DNA from: UBA7359 sp964523895
Lineage (GTDB): Bacteria > Pseudomonadota > Gammaproteobacteria > Eutrophobiales > Eutrophobiaceae
Reading direction: 5' to 3'
Assembly (NCBI GenBank): GCA_964523895.1
Contig: CAZGBJ010000004.1
Coordinates: forward strand, 60,859 to 124,858
Length of the DNA: 64,000 nucleotides
A model generated the notes under the pieces. That model was not told where the DNA came from. It made no database searches and saw only the letters and a program-made list of their open reading frames with translations. Both the position numbers and the translations under genes were made by a program. Positions 8,165 to 16,710 of this stretch are shown here, piece by piece (position 1 is the stretch's first letter; each line of letters begins with the position of its first letter).

Positions 8165-8953
8165 ATGAAAGAACTCGATAAATTACTGCTTATTATGAAA
8201 TCACTGCGTGATCCTGAGAGTGGTTGTCCATGGGATAGAGAGCAGACGATAGATTCAATAAAGGGCTATACGATAGAAGAAGTTTACGAATTAGTTGATG
8301 CGATAGAAACTAATGATATTGACGGGATTAAGGATGAATTAGGTGACTTACTATTTCATGTCATTTTTTATTCAGAAATGGCAGATGAGGATAAGCACTT
8401 TAGTTTTGAAGATGTCGTTAAACAACTAAACCAAAAGCTGCAACGCCGGCATCCCCACGTTTTTTCTGACACTCAACTTGAAAATCGCGGCCAAGTTAAA
8501 GAATTATGGGAGCAAATAAAACAACAGGAACGAAACAGCACTGTAAGAAATAAAAATAAACTACTCGATGATGTTGCTAAACATATGCCCGCTATTCAAA
8601 CAGCAAACAGGCTGCAGAAAAGAGCCGCCAGTGTTGGTTTTGATTGGACTGATAGCGAGGATATTATTAAGAAACTTGAAGAAGAGTTAAAAGAGCTTCG
8701 GCTAGCAGTGGATAATCGGACTAATGTTGAGCATATAGCTGAAGAATTGGGCGATTTACTATTTTGTTGCGTTAATCTGGCCAGACATTTTCAAATTGAT
8801 TCGGAACTTGCCTTGCGTAGTACTAATAATAAATTTATCAGGCGTTTTAATTACATTGAAGAAACACTGGTTAAACAGAAAAAATCGCTTGATCAAGCGA
8901 CGCTGGAGGAAATGGATGCACTCTGGGATGAAGCTAAGTTAAGGAACCTCTGA
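8165..8953 (+). CDS. mazG: Nucleoside triphosphate pyrophosphohydrolase MazG
   Basis: Hydrolyses (d)NTPs to monophosphates and PPi and lowers aberrant or alarmone-linked nucleotide pools. Two tandem MazG domains are visible. The first has LRDPESGCPWDREQT, EEVYELVDAI and DELGDLLFHV; the second has EEELKELRLA and EELGDLLFCCV, the EExxE...ExxD metal-binding pattern. I chose the ATG at 8165 because MKELDKLLLIMKSLRDPE aligns with the family start; a TTG two codons earlier is possible. The last eleven bases, including the TGA stop, belong to the left terminal repeat of the MITE-like element at 8943, so insertion has fixed the present C-terminus without obvious loss of domain. Confidence 0.93.
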   Translation: MKELDKLLLIMKSLRDPESGCPWDREQTIDSIKGYTIEEVYELVDAIETNDIDGIKDELGDLLFHVIFYSEMADEDKHFSFEDVVKQLNQKLQRRHPHVFSDTQLENRGQVKELWEQIKQQERNSTVRNKNKLLDDVAKHMPAIQTANRLQKRAASVGFDWTDSEDIIKKLEEELKELRLAVDNRTNVEHIAEELGDLLFCCVNLARHFQIDSELALRSTNNKFIRRFNYIEETLVKQKKSLDQATLEEMDALWDEAKLRNL

Positions 8954-9102
8954 TTAAGTCATGAATCGACATCTTGCGCTTAAAACATCCTGTTTCTGCG
9001 TTGTAAAACTTCGCAATAGCCCTGCTATTACGTGCGTTTCACGCCTTGAACCAGAATGTTTTAACGAGCAATCTATTCGACCCAGACTTAATCAGAGGTT
9101 CC
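8943..9102. mobile_element. MITE-like element with 18-bp perfect terminal inverted repeats
   Basis: GGAACCTCTGATTAAGTC at 8943-8960 is repeated exactly in reverse complement at 9085-9102. Inside the termini a second matched pair (TTAAAACATCCTG and its near-complement CAGAATGTTTTAA) extends the arms. The 160-bp unit has no coding capacity. It lies between the convergent genes mazG and the small BamE-fold-like protein, overlaps the end of mazG and stops six bases short of the other stop codon. Only a one-base target duplication is visible. Non-autonomous transposition by a transposase elsewhere is inferred. Confidence 0.75.
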
Positions 9103-9108
9103 ATAAAC

Positions 9109-9402
9109 TTACTTAACGCGATATCTGTCTTTTGATAATAATCTACCGTTGCCATTAAATCTAAATTCAGAAATCCATTTATTAGTACCATTTCGTTTAG
9201 GAAGGTAAAACCATGTTTTGCTTAATATATGCTGATAGTGATCACTATTAATGGTTTCGTGATCTGGAGATCCAAATTTATAAAGTACCTCTGCTTCTGT
9301 TATTTCATTCTTGATCAGGATGTAATCTCGCATATCGATAGCGTCAGCAGAGGCAGGAAAACCATAAAGTAAAGCTAAGAGGAGGAGTACGAGTTTCTTC
9401 AT
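9109..9402 (-). CDS. Small secreted protein, possible BamE/SmpA-like fold
   Basis: 97 residues. A clean signal peptide (LVLLLLALLYGFPASADA) is followed by IKNEITEAEVLYKFGSPDHE, then KTWFYLPKR and a strand-rich end WISEFRFNGNGRLLSKDR. The order short helix, G-x-P-D turn, aromatic strand, final strand is the pattern of the BamE/OmlA fold and of related small periplasmic proteins. There is no lipobox cysteine, so it is probably soluble. Monocistronic; its 3' end abuts the MITE-like element. Function not known; the fold call is an inference by eye. Confidence 0.65.
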   Translation of the reverse strand: MKKLVLLLLALLYGFPASADAIDMRDYILIKNEITEAEVLYKFGSPDHETINSDHYQHILSKTWFYLPKRNGTNKWISEFRFNGNGRLLSKDRYRVK

Positions 9403-9464
9403 GGAGTTGTTTTTTTAATGTGTTATTTATATAGAGCGGCACATGCCTAATAGGTTCATTTGTG

Positions 9465-9496
9465 TGAGAAAAAATGGGTGCAATTGCTTGCACCCG
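9465..9496 (-). terminator. Rho-independent terminator downstream of folE2
   Basis: GGGTGCAAGCAATTGCACCC on the minus strand (9476-9495) is an eight-base-pair perfect stem followed by ATTTTTTC. It ends the folE2 3'-UTR and the candidate small RNA. Confidence 0.85.
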
Positions 9497-9580
9497 TATC
9501 TCAAAGGGGGGAGGAGATATACTACACACTATCTACTGCATAAGCTGTGCCAGCGCATAATATATGCTTTAATAAACAAA
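9466..9580 (-). ncRNA. Candidate 3'-UTR small RNA with C-rich anti-SD loop (copy 1)
   Basis: In the 3'-UTR of folE2 the minus strand has TATCTC (from 9519) and GAGATA (to 9497) as a perfect stem with the 11-base loop CTCCCCCCTTT, directly followed by the terminator hairpin. The same arrangement occurs after epmB at 21893-21931. The loop could pair with GGAGG-type ribosome binding sites. No convincing promoter was found, so the RNA may arise by processing of folE2 mRNA; the 5' end given is arbitrary. The remainder of the 9403-9708 gap shows nothing else. Confidence 0.4.
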
Positions 9581-9708
9581 GACTTGCAGTCTTTTCTGTA
9601 GTTCTAAGTAGGTATTTAAGTTTGATTTAACGGCAAAGATTTGACGATAGACGGAAAAACGTCGTTATTTACAAAATTGAAATTATCGGATGTGAAAGAA
9701 TTCTTGTT

Positions 9709-10536
9709 TCAAACCATATCGTCTTTATCACATTCCAACATGGCATAAGCGGAATGATTGTGAATAGATTCAAAATTCTCTGATTCCACCACGTAACCAG
9801 AAACACGATCATCTTTGTTAAATTCGACAGCAACATCTCGTACGATGTCTTCAACAAATTTAGGGTTATCGTAAGCCCGTTCAGTAACAAATTTCTCATC
9901 TGGACGCTTTAATAAACCATACAATTCACAAGATGCCACTTTCTCAATGACATCAATAAGTTCTTCAATCCACATGAAGTCAGACATTTTTACACAAGCA
10001 GTGATATGTGAGCGTTGGTTATGAGCGCCATAATCAGAAATACTTTTTGAACAAGGACAGAGTGTTGTTACTGGTACTACAACTTTAACCAGGACTTGTG
10101 GTTTATGCTTTCTAATCTGGCCAATAAATGACACTTCATAATCCATTAAGCTCATGACACCGGACACAGGCGCTTTTTTGTTAACAAAATAGGGGAATGT
10201 CATTTCGATATCACCCGATTCCGCATTAAGTCGTTCGGTCATTTCTTCGATCATTCGTTTGAAGGATTTAACCGTAATTTCATATTCATGATCATTCAGA
10301 ATTTCAACAAAACGCGACATATGCGTACCTTTGTACTCTTCTGGTAAATTCACATACATATTGAAATTTGCAATAGTGTGTTGTTCCCGGCCAGAACGGT
10401 CACTGACAACGACGGGATGTCTAATATTTTTGATTCCGACCTTGTCGATAGCAATTTGCCTCGTGTCCGGAGTATTCTGAGTGTCAGGTATTTCTGCTGC
10501 AGGTGTAGGTGCAGTTGCTGGTGCTGATTCGCTCAT
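9709..10536 (-). CDS. folE2: GTP cyclohydrolase FolE2 (type IB)
   Basis: Converts GTP to 7,8-dihydroneopterin triphosphate, first step of folate (and sometimes queuosine) synthesis. The family signature is clear: VPVTTLCPCSKSISDYGAHN with the metal/active-site Cys and the SxxxDYGAHNQRS strand, plus VGIKNIRHPVVV at the N-terminus and YDNPKFVEDIVRDV near the end. The start at 10536 gives MSESAPA; an upstream TTG at 10551 adds five residues. The N-terminal 35 residues are Ala/Pro-rich and non-conserved. Type IB enzymes can use metals other than zinc and are Zur-controlled in some bacteria; I see no clear Zur site. Same strand as xseB and ispA with a 100-base gap. Confidence 0.95.
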   Translation of the reverse strand: MSESAPATAPTPAAEIPDTQNTPDTRQIAIDKVGIKNIRHPVVVSDRSGREQHTIANFNMYVNLPEEYKGTHMSRFVEILNDHEYEITVKSFKRMIEEMTERLNAESGDIEMTFPYFVNKKAPVSGVMSLMDYEVSFIGQIRKHKPQVLVKVVVPVTTLCPCSKSISDYGAHNQRSHITACVKMSDFMWIEELIDVIEKVASCELYGLLKRPDEKFVTERAYDNPKFVEDIVRDVAVEFNKDDRVSGYVVESENFESIHNHSAYAMLECDKDDMV

Positions 10537-10635
10537 TATCTTGTATTCCAATAACCTATAATTAATTGTAGTAAAAAAAACAGAGTAGAAAATCCTTTAT
10601 ATTGAGATTCTACGCTATATCTATCATGTTCAAAG

Positions 10636-11529
10636 TCATTTATCACGTTTGACGATGTAATCTGCTATCGCTCTTAACATATTGGCTTGTTCATCGAAGA
10701 CATCGAGGCATTTAATCGCTTTGTTGTACAGTTCATCTGCGGCTTGTTTCGCGCCATTAAGACCTAGTAGCTCAGGATAAGTCGGTTTGTTCATTGCCAT
10801 ATCCGAACCCTGGGGCTTGCCCAATGTTTCGGTGTCACTTTCAATATCAAGAATATCATCCTTTATTTGAAAGGCGAGGCCAATGCATTTCGCATATTGT
10901 GAGACGCGGGAAAATAATTCTGGTTCAACATTTTCAATGGATAATGCGCCTAATTCAGCGCTAGCTCTGATTAAAGCGCCTGTTTTGTGAATGTGCATGT
11001 TTTCAAGTTCAGTAATATTCAATGATTTGCCAACGGCAGCTAAATCGATAGCTTGTCCGCCTGCCATGCCTCTGGAACCACTGGCAACGGCCAGCGTATT
11101 AATCATGGATAATCGCTGTTGGCCATTAACTTGAATTTTCGGATCATGTGCCAATATGTGAAAGGAAAGTGCTTGTAAGGCATCGCCGGCCAGTATTGCA
11201 GTCGCTTCATCATATTTTTTGTGGCAAGTTGCTCTGCCTCGACGTAAATCATCATCATCCATGGAAGGTAAATCATCATGAATGAGTGAATAGGCATGAA
11301 TGATTTCGACTGCACATGCTGGTCCATCAAGCGCCTCTAATTTTACTCCAAATGCCTGTCCTGCAGCATAAACTATAACCGGACGAATTCGTTTCCCATC
11401 ACTTAATACAGAATAACGCATGGATTCATGCAGTTTTTCCGGTTGAATAGACGTGTCCGGCAACCAGTGTTCAAGCGCAGTTTCTACAGATTTTTGATAA
11501 ATCTGTAATCGTTCTGAAAAGTCTGACAT
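10636..11529 (-). CDS. ispA: (2E,6E)-farnesyl diphosphate synthase
   Basis: Trans-prenyltransferase that condenses IPP with DMAPP and GPP to make FPP for undecaprenyl phosphate and quinone side chains. 297 aa, normal length. The first Asp-rich motif is DDLPSMDDDDLRRG (about residues 83-96) and the second is KDDILDIESD (about 224-233); GKRIRP at about 45 binds the diphosphate. Its start codon directly abuts the xseB stop, so the pair is an operon as in most gammaproteobacteria. The usual third member dxs is missing here; folE2 follows instead. Confidence 0.95.
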   Translation of the reverse strand: MSDFSERLQIYQKSVETALEHWLPDTSIQPEKLHESMRYSVLSDGKRIRPVIVYAAGQAFGVKLEALDGPACAVEIIHAYSLIHDDLPSMDDDDLRRGRATCHKKYDEATAILAGDALQALSFHILAHDPKIQVNGQQRLSMINTLAVASGSRGMAGGQAIDLAAVGKSLNITELENMHIHKTGALIRASAELGALSIENVEPELFSRVSQYAKCIGLAFQIKDDILDIESDTETLGKPQGSDMAMNKPTYPELLGLNGAKQAADELYNKAIKCLDVFDEQANMLRAIADYIVKRDK

Positions 11530-11775
11530 TTACTCGTTATTATCTTTTGAATTGAAGGGTTCAAGTTCTGATTTACCGTCTTTTTCCAGTAAAATACTGA
11601 CTTTTTGTTCTGCTTCACTCAATGCCTGTTGACATGTTTTTGTTAACAGAATCCCTTTCTCAAAGTATTTCAGGGATTCTTCCAGAGACAAATCGCCTTT
11701 TTCCATTGTTTCAACGAGTTGTTCTAATTCAGCGAGCGTTTTCTCAAAATTAATGGCTGTGGATTTCTTTGGCAC
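11530..11775 (-). CDS. xseB: Exodeoxyribonuclease VII small subunit
   Basis: 81-residue helical hairpin protein that assembles with XseA into exonuclease VII, which degrades single-stranded DNA to oligonucleotides. The sequence INFEKTLAELEQLVETMEKG then LSLEESLKYFEKGI is the family signature, with a charged tail (EKDGKSELEPF). It is the first gene of the xseB-ispA pair. xseA is not in the window. Confidence 0.93.
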   Translation of the reverse strand: MPKKSTAINFEKTLAELEQLVETMEKGDLSLEESLKYFEKGILLTKTCQQALSEAEQKVSILLEKDGKSELEPFNSKDNNE

Positions 11776-11978
11776 GGCGTGTCTCGATTATATTGCCTTA
11801 AAATAGTTAGCGATTCTAAAAAGCGCGTATATTAACATTACCCAAGGTCATTACCAGCTTGCAACTAATAAATGGGCCCGTTTGGAGATATATTAATTAG
11901 AGCCTTTTATATGTTAAATTTCTTGTTTAATAGTTACAAACTATCGAAATTATAGTCATAAACTACTGGACTAAAGCT

Positions 11979-12007
11979 TTGATAATATTAGACTCACAGC
12001 ATAATAA
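11979..12007 (+). promoter_or_regulatory. Candidate sigma-70 promoter of the rubrerythrin operon
   Basis: TTGATA (11979-11984), a 17-base spacer and TAATAA (12002-12007) sit about 30 bases upstream of the start, with TAGGAGAG as ribosome binding site at 12023-12030. No recognisable PerR, OxyR or IscR operator was identified by eye in the AT-rich 260-base gap upstream. Confidence 0.5.
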
Positions 12008-12035
12008 TCATCAAAATAATTATTAGGAGAGAAGT

Positions 12036-12455
12036 ATGGATCTTAAAGGCTCAAAAACAGAAGACAATCTTAAAGCAGCATTTGCAGGTGAATCTCAGGC
12101 AAATCGCCGTTATTTGTATTTTGCACAAAAAGCGGATGTAGAAGGCTATAACGATGTATCTGCTGTATTCCGTTCAACAGCTGAAGGTGAAACAGGACAT
12201 GCCCACGGTCATCTGGAATATCTGGAAGCGACTGGCGATCCTGCTACCGGTGAACCTATTGGTAGCACCGACCTTAATCTTAAAGCAGCTATCGCTGGTG
12301 AAACTCACGAGTACACTGATATGTATCCTGGTATGGCTAAATCAGCTCGTGAAGAAGGCTTTGATGAAATTGCTGATTGGTTTGAAACCTTGGCAAAAGC
12401 GGAACGCTCACATGCAAACCGTTTCACTAAAGCACTGGATGGTCTAGGCGCCTAA
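12036..12455 (+). CDS. Rubrerythrin (ferritin-like diiron domain only)
   Basis: 139 residues. The ferritin-like four-helix bundle shows the diiron ligands: the first Glu in AAFAGESQANRRYLYFAQKA, ExxH in AEGETGHAHGHLEYLE, the second Glu in AAIAGETHEYTDMYPGMA, and the last ExxH in AKAERSHANRF. The C-terminal rubredoxin Fe(SCys)4 domain of classical rubrerythrin is absent, so electrons must come from a separate partner. The family reduces hydrogen peroxide. The next two genes (Fe-S protein, DUF3501) follow on the same strand in an arrangement found repeatedly in proteobacteria, suggesting that the Fe-S protein supplies electrons. Strong ribosome binding site. Confidence 0.93.
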   Translation: MDLKGSKTEDNLKAAFAGESQANRRYLYFAQKADVEGYNDVSAVFRSTAEGETGHAHGHLEYLEATGDPATGEPIGSTDLNLKAAIAGETHEYTDMYPGMAKSAREEGFDEIADWFETLAKAERSHANRFTKALDGLGA

Positions 12456-12478
12456 GCTATTGATATAGATTTGTCACG

Positions 12479-12512
12479 ATGAGCCGGGGTAATTCCCGGC
12501 TCATTTGGTTTT
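12479..12512 (+). terminator. Hairpin/terminator after rubrerythrin
   Basis: ATGAGCCGGG and CCCGGCTCAT form a long stem around a short loop, followed by TTGGTTTTG. The tail is not a clean T run, so it may attenuate rather than end transcription into the downstream Fe-S gene, leaving rubrerythrin as the most abundant product. Confidence 0.65.
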
Positions 12513-12548
12513 GTCGTACAATTTTCAACACAAGAATCATTAAATCAT

Positions 12549-13889
12549 ATGAGCGATACAAGAAGGGAAGGTAGTCTCGAAGCACCTACTCGCCATCCAA
12601 TAGACTGGAAGTCAGGTGAGTTTTATGACGAATCATCATTATTTGATGAACTAGAGCGTGTTTATGATATTTGCCATGGTTGTCGACGTTGTGTCAGCCT
12701 GTGTCATGCTTTTCCATCGTTGTTTGATTTGGTTGATGAATCGGAAACAATGGAAGTCGATGGGGTTAAGAAGGAAGATTACTGGGATGTTGTCGAGCAT
12801 TGTTATCTTTGTGATCTTTGTTATATGACCAAATGTCCTTATGTACCTCCGCATGAATGGAATGTTGATTTTCCTCATCTCATGCTAAGAGCCAAGGCAC
12901 AGAAGTTTAAACAAGGTGATGTCTCTTTGCGCGATAAAGTGCTGACTTCGACAGATGCAGTAGGATCGATCGCCGGTATCCCGGTGATTGCGCAAACTAT
13001 AAACACTGCTAATACAATTAAACCTGTGCGCAAGGTAATGGAAAAAACCATTGGTATTCATGCTGATGCCAGTTTGCCCAAGTTTCATAGTAAACCTTTA
13101 CGAAAGCGCTTTGTTGAAGACACACAGTCTGATTTAACAATCGAAGCGACTGCCAAAACAAAAGGTAAAGTGGCAATATTTGTGACTTGTTATGGTAATC
13201 GCAATGAACCAGGCATTGTTGAAGATTTAATCGCTGTACTAAAACACAATAATCTTGCAATAAAATTAGTCGAGCAGGAAAAATGTTGTGGTATGCCAAA
13301 GATGGAACTGGGTGACTTGGAAGAAGTTGAAAAATTAAAAGATTTTAATATTCCGCAATTGATAAAACTGGTTGATGATGGTTGGGATATTATTGCGCCA
13401 ATACCTTCCTGTGTTTTGATGTTTAAATCGGAATTACCACTGTTGTTTCCTGATGATGCCGATGTGCAAAAAGTGAAGCAGGCTTTTTTTGATCCATTTG
13501 AATATATGATGCTGCGTCACAAGGAACAAAAAATAAATACTGAATTCAAAAACAAGATTGGTAAAGTGGCCTACCATGTACCGTGTCACCAACGTGTACA
13601 GAATATTGGCATGAAAACGAAAGATGTATTACAACTAATTCCTGAAACTGAAATTACTGTTATTGATCGCTGCTCAGGCCACGATGGCACGTATGCAGTG
13701 AAAACGGAATATCATGAAATCTCAATGAAGATATGCCGACCTGTAACAAACAAGATTAAACAAGAGGATATTGAACACTACATTAGTGATTGCCCGATGG
13801 CGGGACACCAGATAGCCAATGGCATGGAAGATACTACACTCGTTGCGGAAAGCCCTTTTTCACTATTACGACAGGCTTATGGAATTTAA
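12549..13889 (+). CDS. HdrD/GlpC-like iron-sulfur oxidoreductase linked to rubrerythrin
   Basis: 446 residues. Two cluster-binding motifs at the N-terminus, CHGCRRCVSLCHAFP (about 38-52) and CYLCDLCYMTKCPYVPP (about 80-96), are ferredoxin-like 4Fe-4S sites. Two cysteine-rich CCG-type domains follow: FVTCYGN...EKCCGMP (about 215-255) and YHVPCHQR...DRCSGHDG (about 342-380), the last with GHDG in place of GMxG. This is the heterodisulfide reductase subunit D/glycolate oxidase Fe-S subunit architecture without transmembrane helices. The position between rubrerythrin and DUF3501 suggests electron delivery to rubrerythrin. The gene is three bases from DUF3501. Substrate unknown. Confidence 0.88.
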   Translation: MSDTRREGSLEAPTRHPIDWKSGEFYDESSLFDELERVYDICHGCRRCVSLCHAFPSLFDLVDESETMEVDGVKKEDYWDVVEHCYLCDLCYMTKCPYVPPHEWNVDFPHLMLRAKAQKFKQGDVSLRDKVLTSTDAVGSIAGIPVIAQTINTANTIKPVRKVMEKTIGIHADASLPKFHSKPLRKRFVEDTQSDLTIEATAKTKGKVAIFVTCYGNRNEPGIVEDLIAVLKHNNLAIKLVEQEKCCGMPKMELGDLEEVEKLKDFNIPQLIKLVDDGWDIIAPIPSCVLMFKSELPLLFPDDADVQKVKQAFFDPFEYMMLRHKEQKINTEFKNKIGKVAYHVPCHQRVQNIGMKTKDVLQLIPETEITVIDRCSGHDGTYAVKTEYHEISMKICRPVTNKIKQEDIEHYISDCPMAGHQIANGMEDTTLVAESPFSLLRQAYGI

Positions 13890-13892
13890 TCA

Positions 13893-14477
13893 ATGTCAAA
13901 ATTAACTCGTGACGATCTTTATACTCTGGAAAAGTACGCTGAAATAAGAAATGATTTTCGTGCTGAAGTGATGGCGCACAAAAAGAATAGACAACTTGCC
14001 ATCGGTCCTAACGTCACGCTCTATTTTGAAGATCGCCTGGTTATGCAATATCAGATTCAGGAAATGTTACGCACCGAGAAAATTTTCGAGGCAGAAGGGA
14101 TAGAAGAAGAATTGGAAACCTATAATGCCTTGATACCTGATGGTTCAAACTGGAAAGCGACATTTATGATTGAGTTTTCGGATGAAACAGAACGTCGAGA
14201 AGCTTTGGCGAAAATGATTGGCATTGAAGAACAAGTCTGGATGAAAGTAGATGACTTTGATGAAATTATTCCGGTTTCTGATGAAGATCTGGAACGTGAT
14301 AATGAAAAGAAAACATCTGCGGTTCATTTTATGCGATTTGAATTAAGTTCTGAAATGGTCATTGCATTAAAACAAGGTGGTCGGCTGTCAGCGGGAATAC
14401 ATCATCCCGCATATACACATAGCGTCGAGCCAGTAGCGTCACATATTCGAGATTCGTTAATTTCAGATTTGGATTAG
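13893..14477 (+). CDS. DUF3501 family protein
   Basis: 194 residues, soluble, acidic. The N-terminal MSKLTRDDLYTLEKYAEIRN and LYFEDRLVMQYQIQEMLRTE, and the C-terminal HHPAYTHSVEP, are the conserved parts of DUF3501. The family is regularly encoded beside rubrerythrin and the HdrD-like Fe-S protein. No cofactor motif is obvious. It starts four bases after the Fe-S gene and is surely co-transcribed. Its biochemical role is unknown; an assembly or partner protein of the peroxide-reducing unit is a reasonable guess. Confidence 0.85.
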   Translation: MSKLTRDDLYTLEKYAEIRNDFRAEVMAHKKNRQLAIGPNVTLYFEDRLVMQYQIQEMLRTEKIFEAEGIEEELETYNALIPDGSNWKATFMIEFSDETERREALAKMIGIEEQVWMKVDDFDEIIPVSDEDLERDNEKKTSAVHFMRFELSSEMVIALKQGGRLSAGIHHPAYTHSVEPVASHIRDSLISDLD

Positions 14478-14480
14478 TCC

Positions 14481-14631
14481 TTATGTACAAGGATGTACTG
14501 TCAGGATTATTGCTCCTGCAAATCCTAAGTGCCTACATCCATGCAGACAATATCGCGAGCGAAGGACAACATACAGGAAGTATTAGTGTCGCGTGAAGAC
14601 AGGATGTCTGGAGCGACCGCGCAGGAGCGAC
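14481..14631 (-). repeat. Dispersed hairpin repeat, copy 2 (inverted, diverged)
   Basis: Read on the minus strand, the block begins GTCGCTCCTGCGC and ends ACAGTACATCCTTGTACATAA, the same ends as the copies at 5229, 21803 and 60001. The terminal hairpin is GTACA-TCCT-TGTAC. The middle is diverged. It fills most of the DUF3501-parE gap; no terminator is seen beside this copy. Confidence 0.65.
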
Positions 14632-14729
14632 CCTCTTCATTCGTCATATTGAGTGAAATCAATACTACTTTGTGAAAATCACTTGCGGTATCCTATCGCG
14701 AATTATTAATTAGCTGTGAGATAAAACAC

Positions 14730-16619
14730 TTGCCATCAAAATACGATGCCGCTGATATTGAGGTATTAACAGGCCTGGATCCGGTACGTAAACGGCCGGG
14801 CATGTATACCGATACCACACGCCCTAATCATCTTGCACAAGAAGTTCTGGATAATAGTGTCGATGAAGCCATTTCCGGCTTTGCCTCCAAAATTGAAGTG
14901 ATACTACATAAAGATGGCTCTGTTTCAGTAACGGATGATGGACGTGGTATGCCGGTCGATAAACATCCCGGAGAAAAAATATCGGGAGTTGAAGTAATAC
15001 TTACTCGATTACACTCTGGCGGTAAATTCTCCAATAAAAATTATAAATTTTCCGGTGGCTTGCATGGTGTTGGTGTATCCGTTGTTAACGCTTTATCCAA
15101 AACTCTGGAAGTATTGGTTAGACGTGATGGCAAAGAATACAGCATGTCATTTAAAGGCGGCGACGTGAAAACGCCATTAAAGGTAGTGGGCAGTGTTGGC
15201 AAAAAAAATACCGGCACTACTATTCATTTCATGCCAGATGCTAAATATTTTGACTCCACCAATTACGCTGTTACAAAACTCAAGCACTTGATGCGCGCTA
15301 AGGCGGTCTTATGCCCTGGATTAAAAATTACGTTTCATGATGAAGCGAAAAAAGATAAACAGGAATGGTGTTATGAAGATGGTATAAAAACCTATCTGGC
15401 AGAAGAATTAACAGGTTTGGATTTACTGCCGCCAGAACCATTTTTAGGTTCGATGCAAAGTGAACATGAAGCGGTGGATTGGGCGGTTCATTGGTTGGCA
15501 GAACCCGGTGATATGGTGACAGAGAGTTATGTCAATCTTGTGCCGACACTTCAGGGTGGAACCCATGTCAATGGAATGCGTCAAGGTTTACTAGATGCAA
15601 TTCGTGATTTTTGTGAATCGAGAAATTTACTACCACGAGGTGTGAAATTAACGGCAGATGATATTTGGGATAGTTGTTGTTACCTGTTATCAGTAAAAAT
15701 GGATAATCCACAGTTTGCCGGGCAAATTAAAGAACGCCTGTCATCACGCGAGTGTGCCACATTCGTTTCGGGTGTTGTGAAAGATGCATTAAGTCAATGG
15801 TTGCATCAGCACGTTGAGATGGGTGAGCGTATTGCCGAATTAGTAATTGCCGCAGCGCAGACACGACTTAAATCAAGCAAGAAAATAGTTCGTAAAAAAG
15901 TCAGTGGTGGTCCGGCATTGCCGGGAAAATTAGCCGATTGCTCATTACAAGATATCAGCGTCTCTGAATTATTTTTGGTGGAAGGGGATTCGGCTGGTGG
16001 TTCGGCTAAACAGGCTCGGGATAGAGAATTCCAGGCAGTTATGCCATTACGCGGAAAGATTTTAAATACATGGGAAGTTGATTCAGCGGAAGTACTGTCC
16101 TCCAAAGAAGTACATGATATTGCCGTTGCCGTAGGCGTTGATCCAGGCTCGAATGATTTGTCCGGTTTACGCTATGGCAAGATATGTATTCTTGCTGATG
16201 CAGATTCAGATGGCGCGCATATCGCAACATTGATCTGTGCCTTATTTCTTAAACACTTTAAATCCCTGGTTGAAAACGGACACATTTATGTGGCTATGCC
16301 GCCGCTATATAGAATTGATGTGGCAAAGGATGTTTATTACGCATTGGATGATGCTGAAAAGCAGGGTGTGCTGGACAAGATTGCTGCAGAAAAGAAACGT
16401 GGCAATGTCAGTGTGCAACGTTTTAAAGGCCTGGGTGAGATGAATCCAATACAGTTACGTGAAACAACGATGGCAACAGCAACGCGACGATTGGTGCAAC
16501 TGACTCTGCCGAATGAAAAACAGGCAGATAAAATCATGGATATGTTATTGGCAAAAAAACGCGCAGCGGATAGAAAGAAATGGCTGGAGTCAAAAGGGGA
16601 TAAGGCCATACTTTCTTAA
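14730..16619 (+). CDS. parE: DNA topoisomerase IV subunit B
   Basis: ATPase subunit of topoisomerase IV, which decatenates daughter chromosomes. 629 aa with TTG start. The GHKL ATPase has EVLDNSVDEA, DDGRGMPVD and GGLHGVGVSVVNALS (about residues 105-119); the TOPRIM domain has LFLVEGDSAGGSAKQARDR (about 413-431) and the metal site LADADSDGAHI. The absence of the 170-residue GyrB insert separates it from GyrB, and LTGLDPVRKRPGMYTDTTRP is ParE-like. parC follows after 91 bases on the same strand, an arrangement that supports co-regulation. Confidence 0.95.
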   Translation: MPSKYDAADIEVLTGLDPVRKRPGMYTDTTRPNHLAQEVLDNSVDEAISGFASKIEVILHKDGSVSVTDDGRGMPVDKHPGEKISGVEVILTRLHSGGKFSNKNYKFSGGLHGVGVSVVNALSKTLEVLVRRDGKEYSMSFKGGDVKTPLKVVGSVGKKNTGTTIHFMPDAKYFDSTNYAVTKLKHLMRAKAVLCPGLKITFHDEAKKDKQEWCYEDGIKTYLAEELTGLDLLPPEPFLGSMQSEHEAVDWAVHWLAEPGDMVTESYVNLVPTLQGGTHVNGMRQGLLDAIRDFCESRNLLPRGVKLTADDIWDSCCYLLSVKMDNPQFAGQIKERLSSRECATFVSGVVKDALSQWLHQHVEMGERIAELVIAAAQTRLKSSKKIVRKKVSGGPALPGKLADCSLQDISVSELFLVEGDSAGGSAKQARDREFQAVMPLRGKILNTWEVDSAEVLSSKEVHDIAVAVGVDPGSNDLSGLRYGKICILADADSDGAHIATLICALFLKHFKSLVENGHIYVAMPPLYRIDVAKDVYYALDDAEKQGVLDKIAAEKKRGNVSVQRFKGLGEMNPIQLRETTMATATRRLVQLTLPNEKQADKIMDMLLAKKRAADRKKWLESKGDKAILS

Positions 16620-16710
16620 ATACCCTAATGTTATTTATAGTTAGTAACTTAAATAATATAATTATCAAATAGTTAACTAACTTACTTAATTATAATTCGA
16701 GGAAATTGTA

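Noticed and set aside
9344..9529. Minus-strand open frame upstream of the small secreted protein
   Set aside because: It crosses the folE2 terminator hairpin and overlaps the signal peptide of the real gene in another frame.
9709..10600. Zur operator in front of folE2
   Set aside because: Known for some folE2 genes, but no clear palindrome of that type was found by eye.
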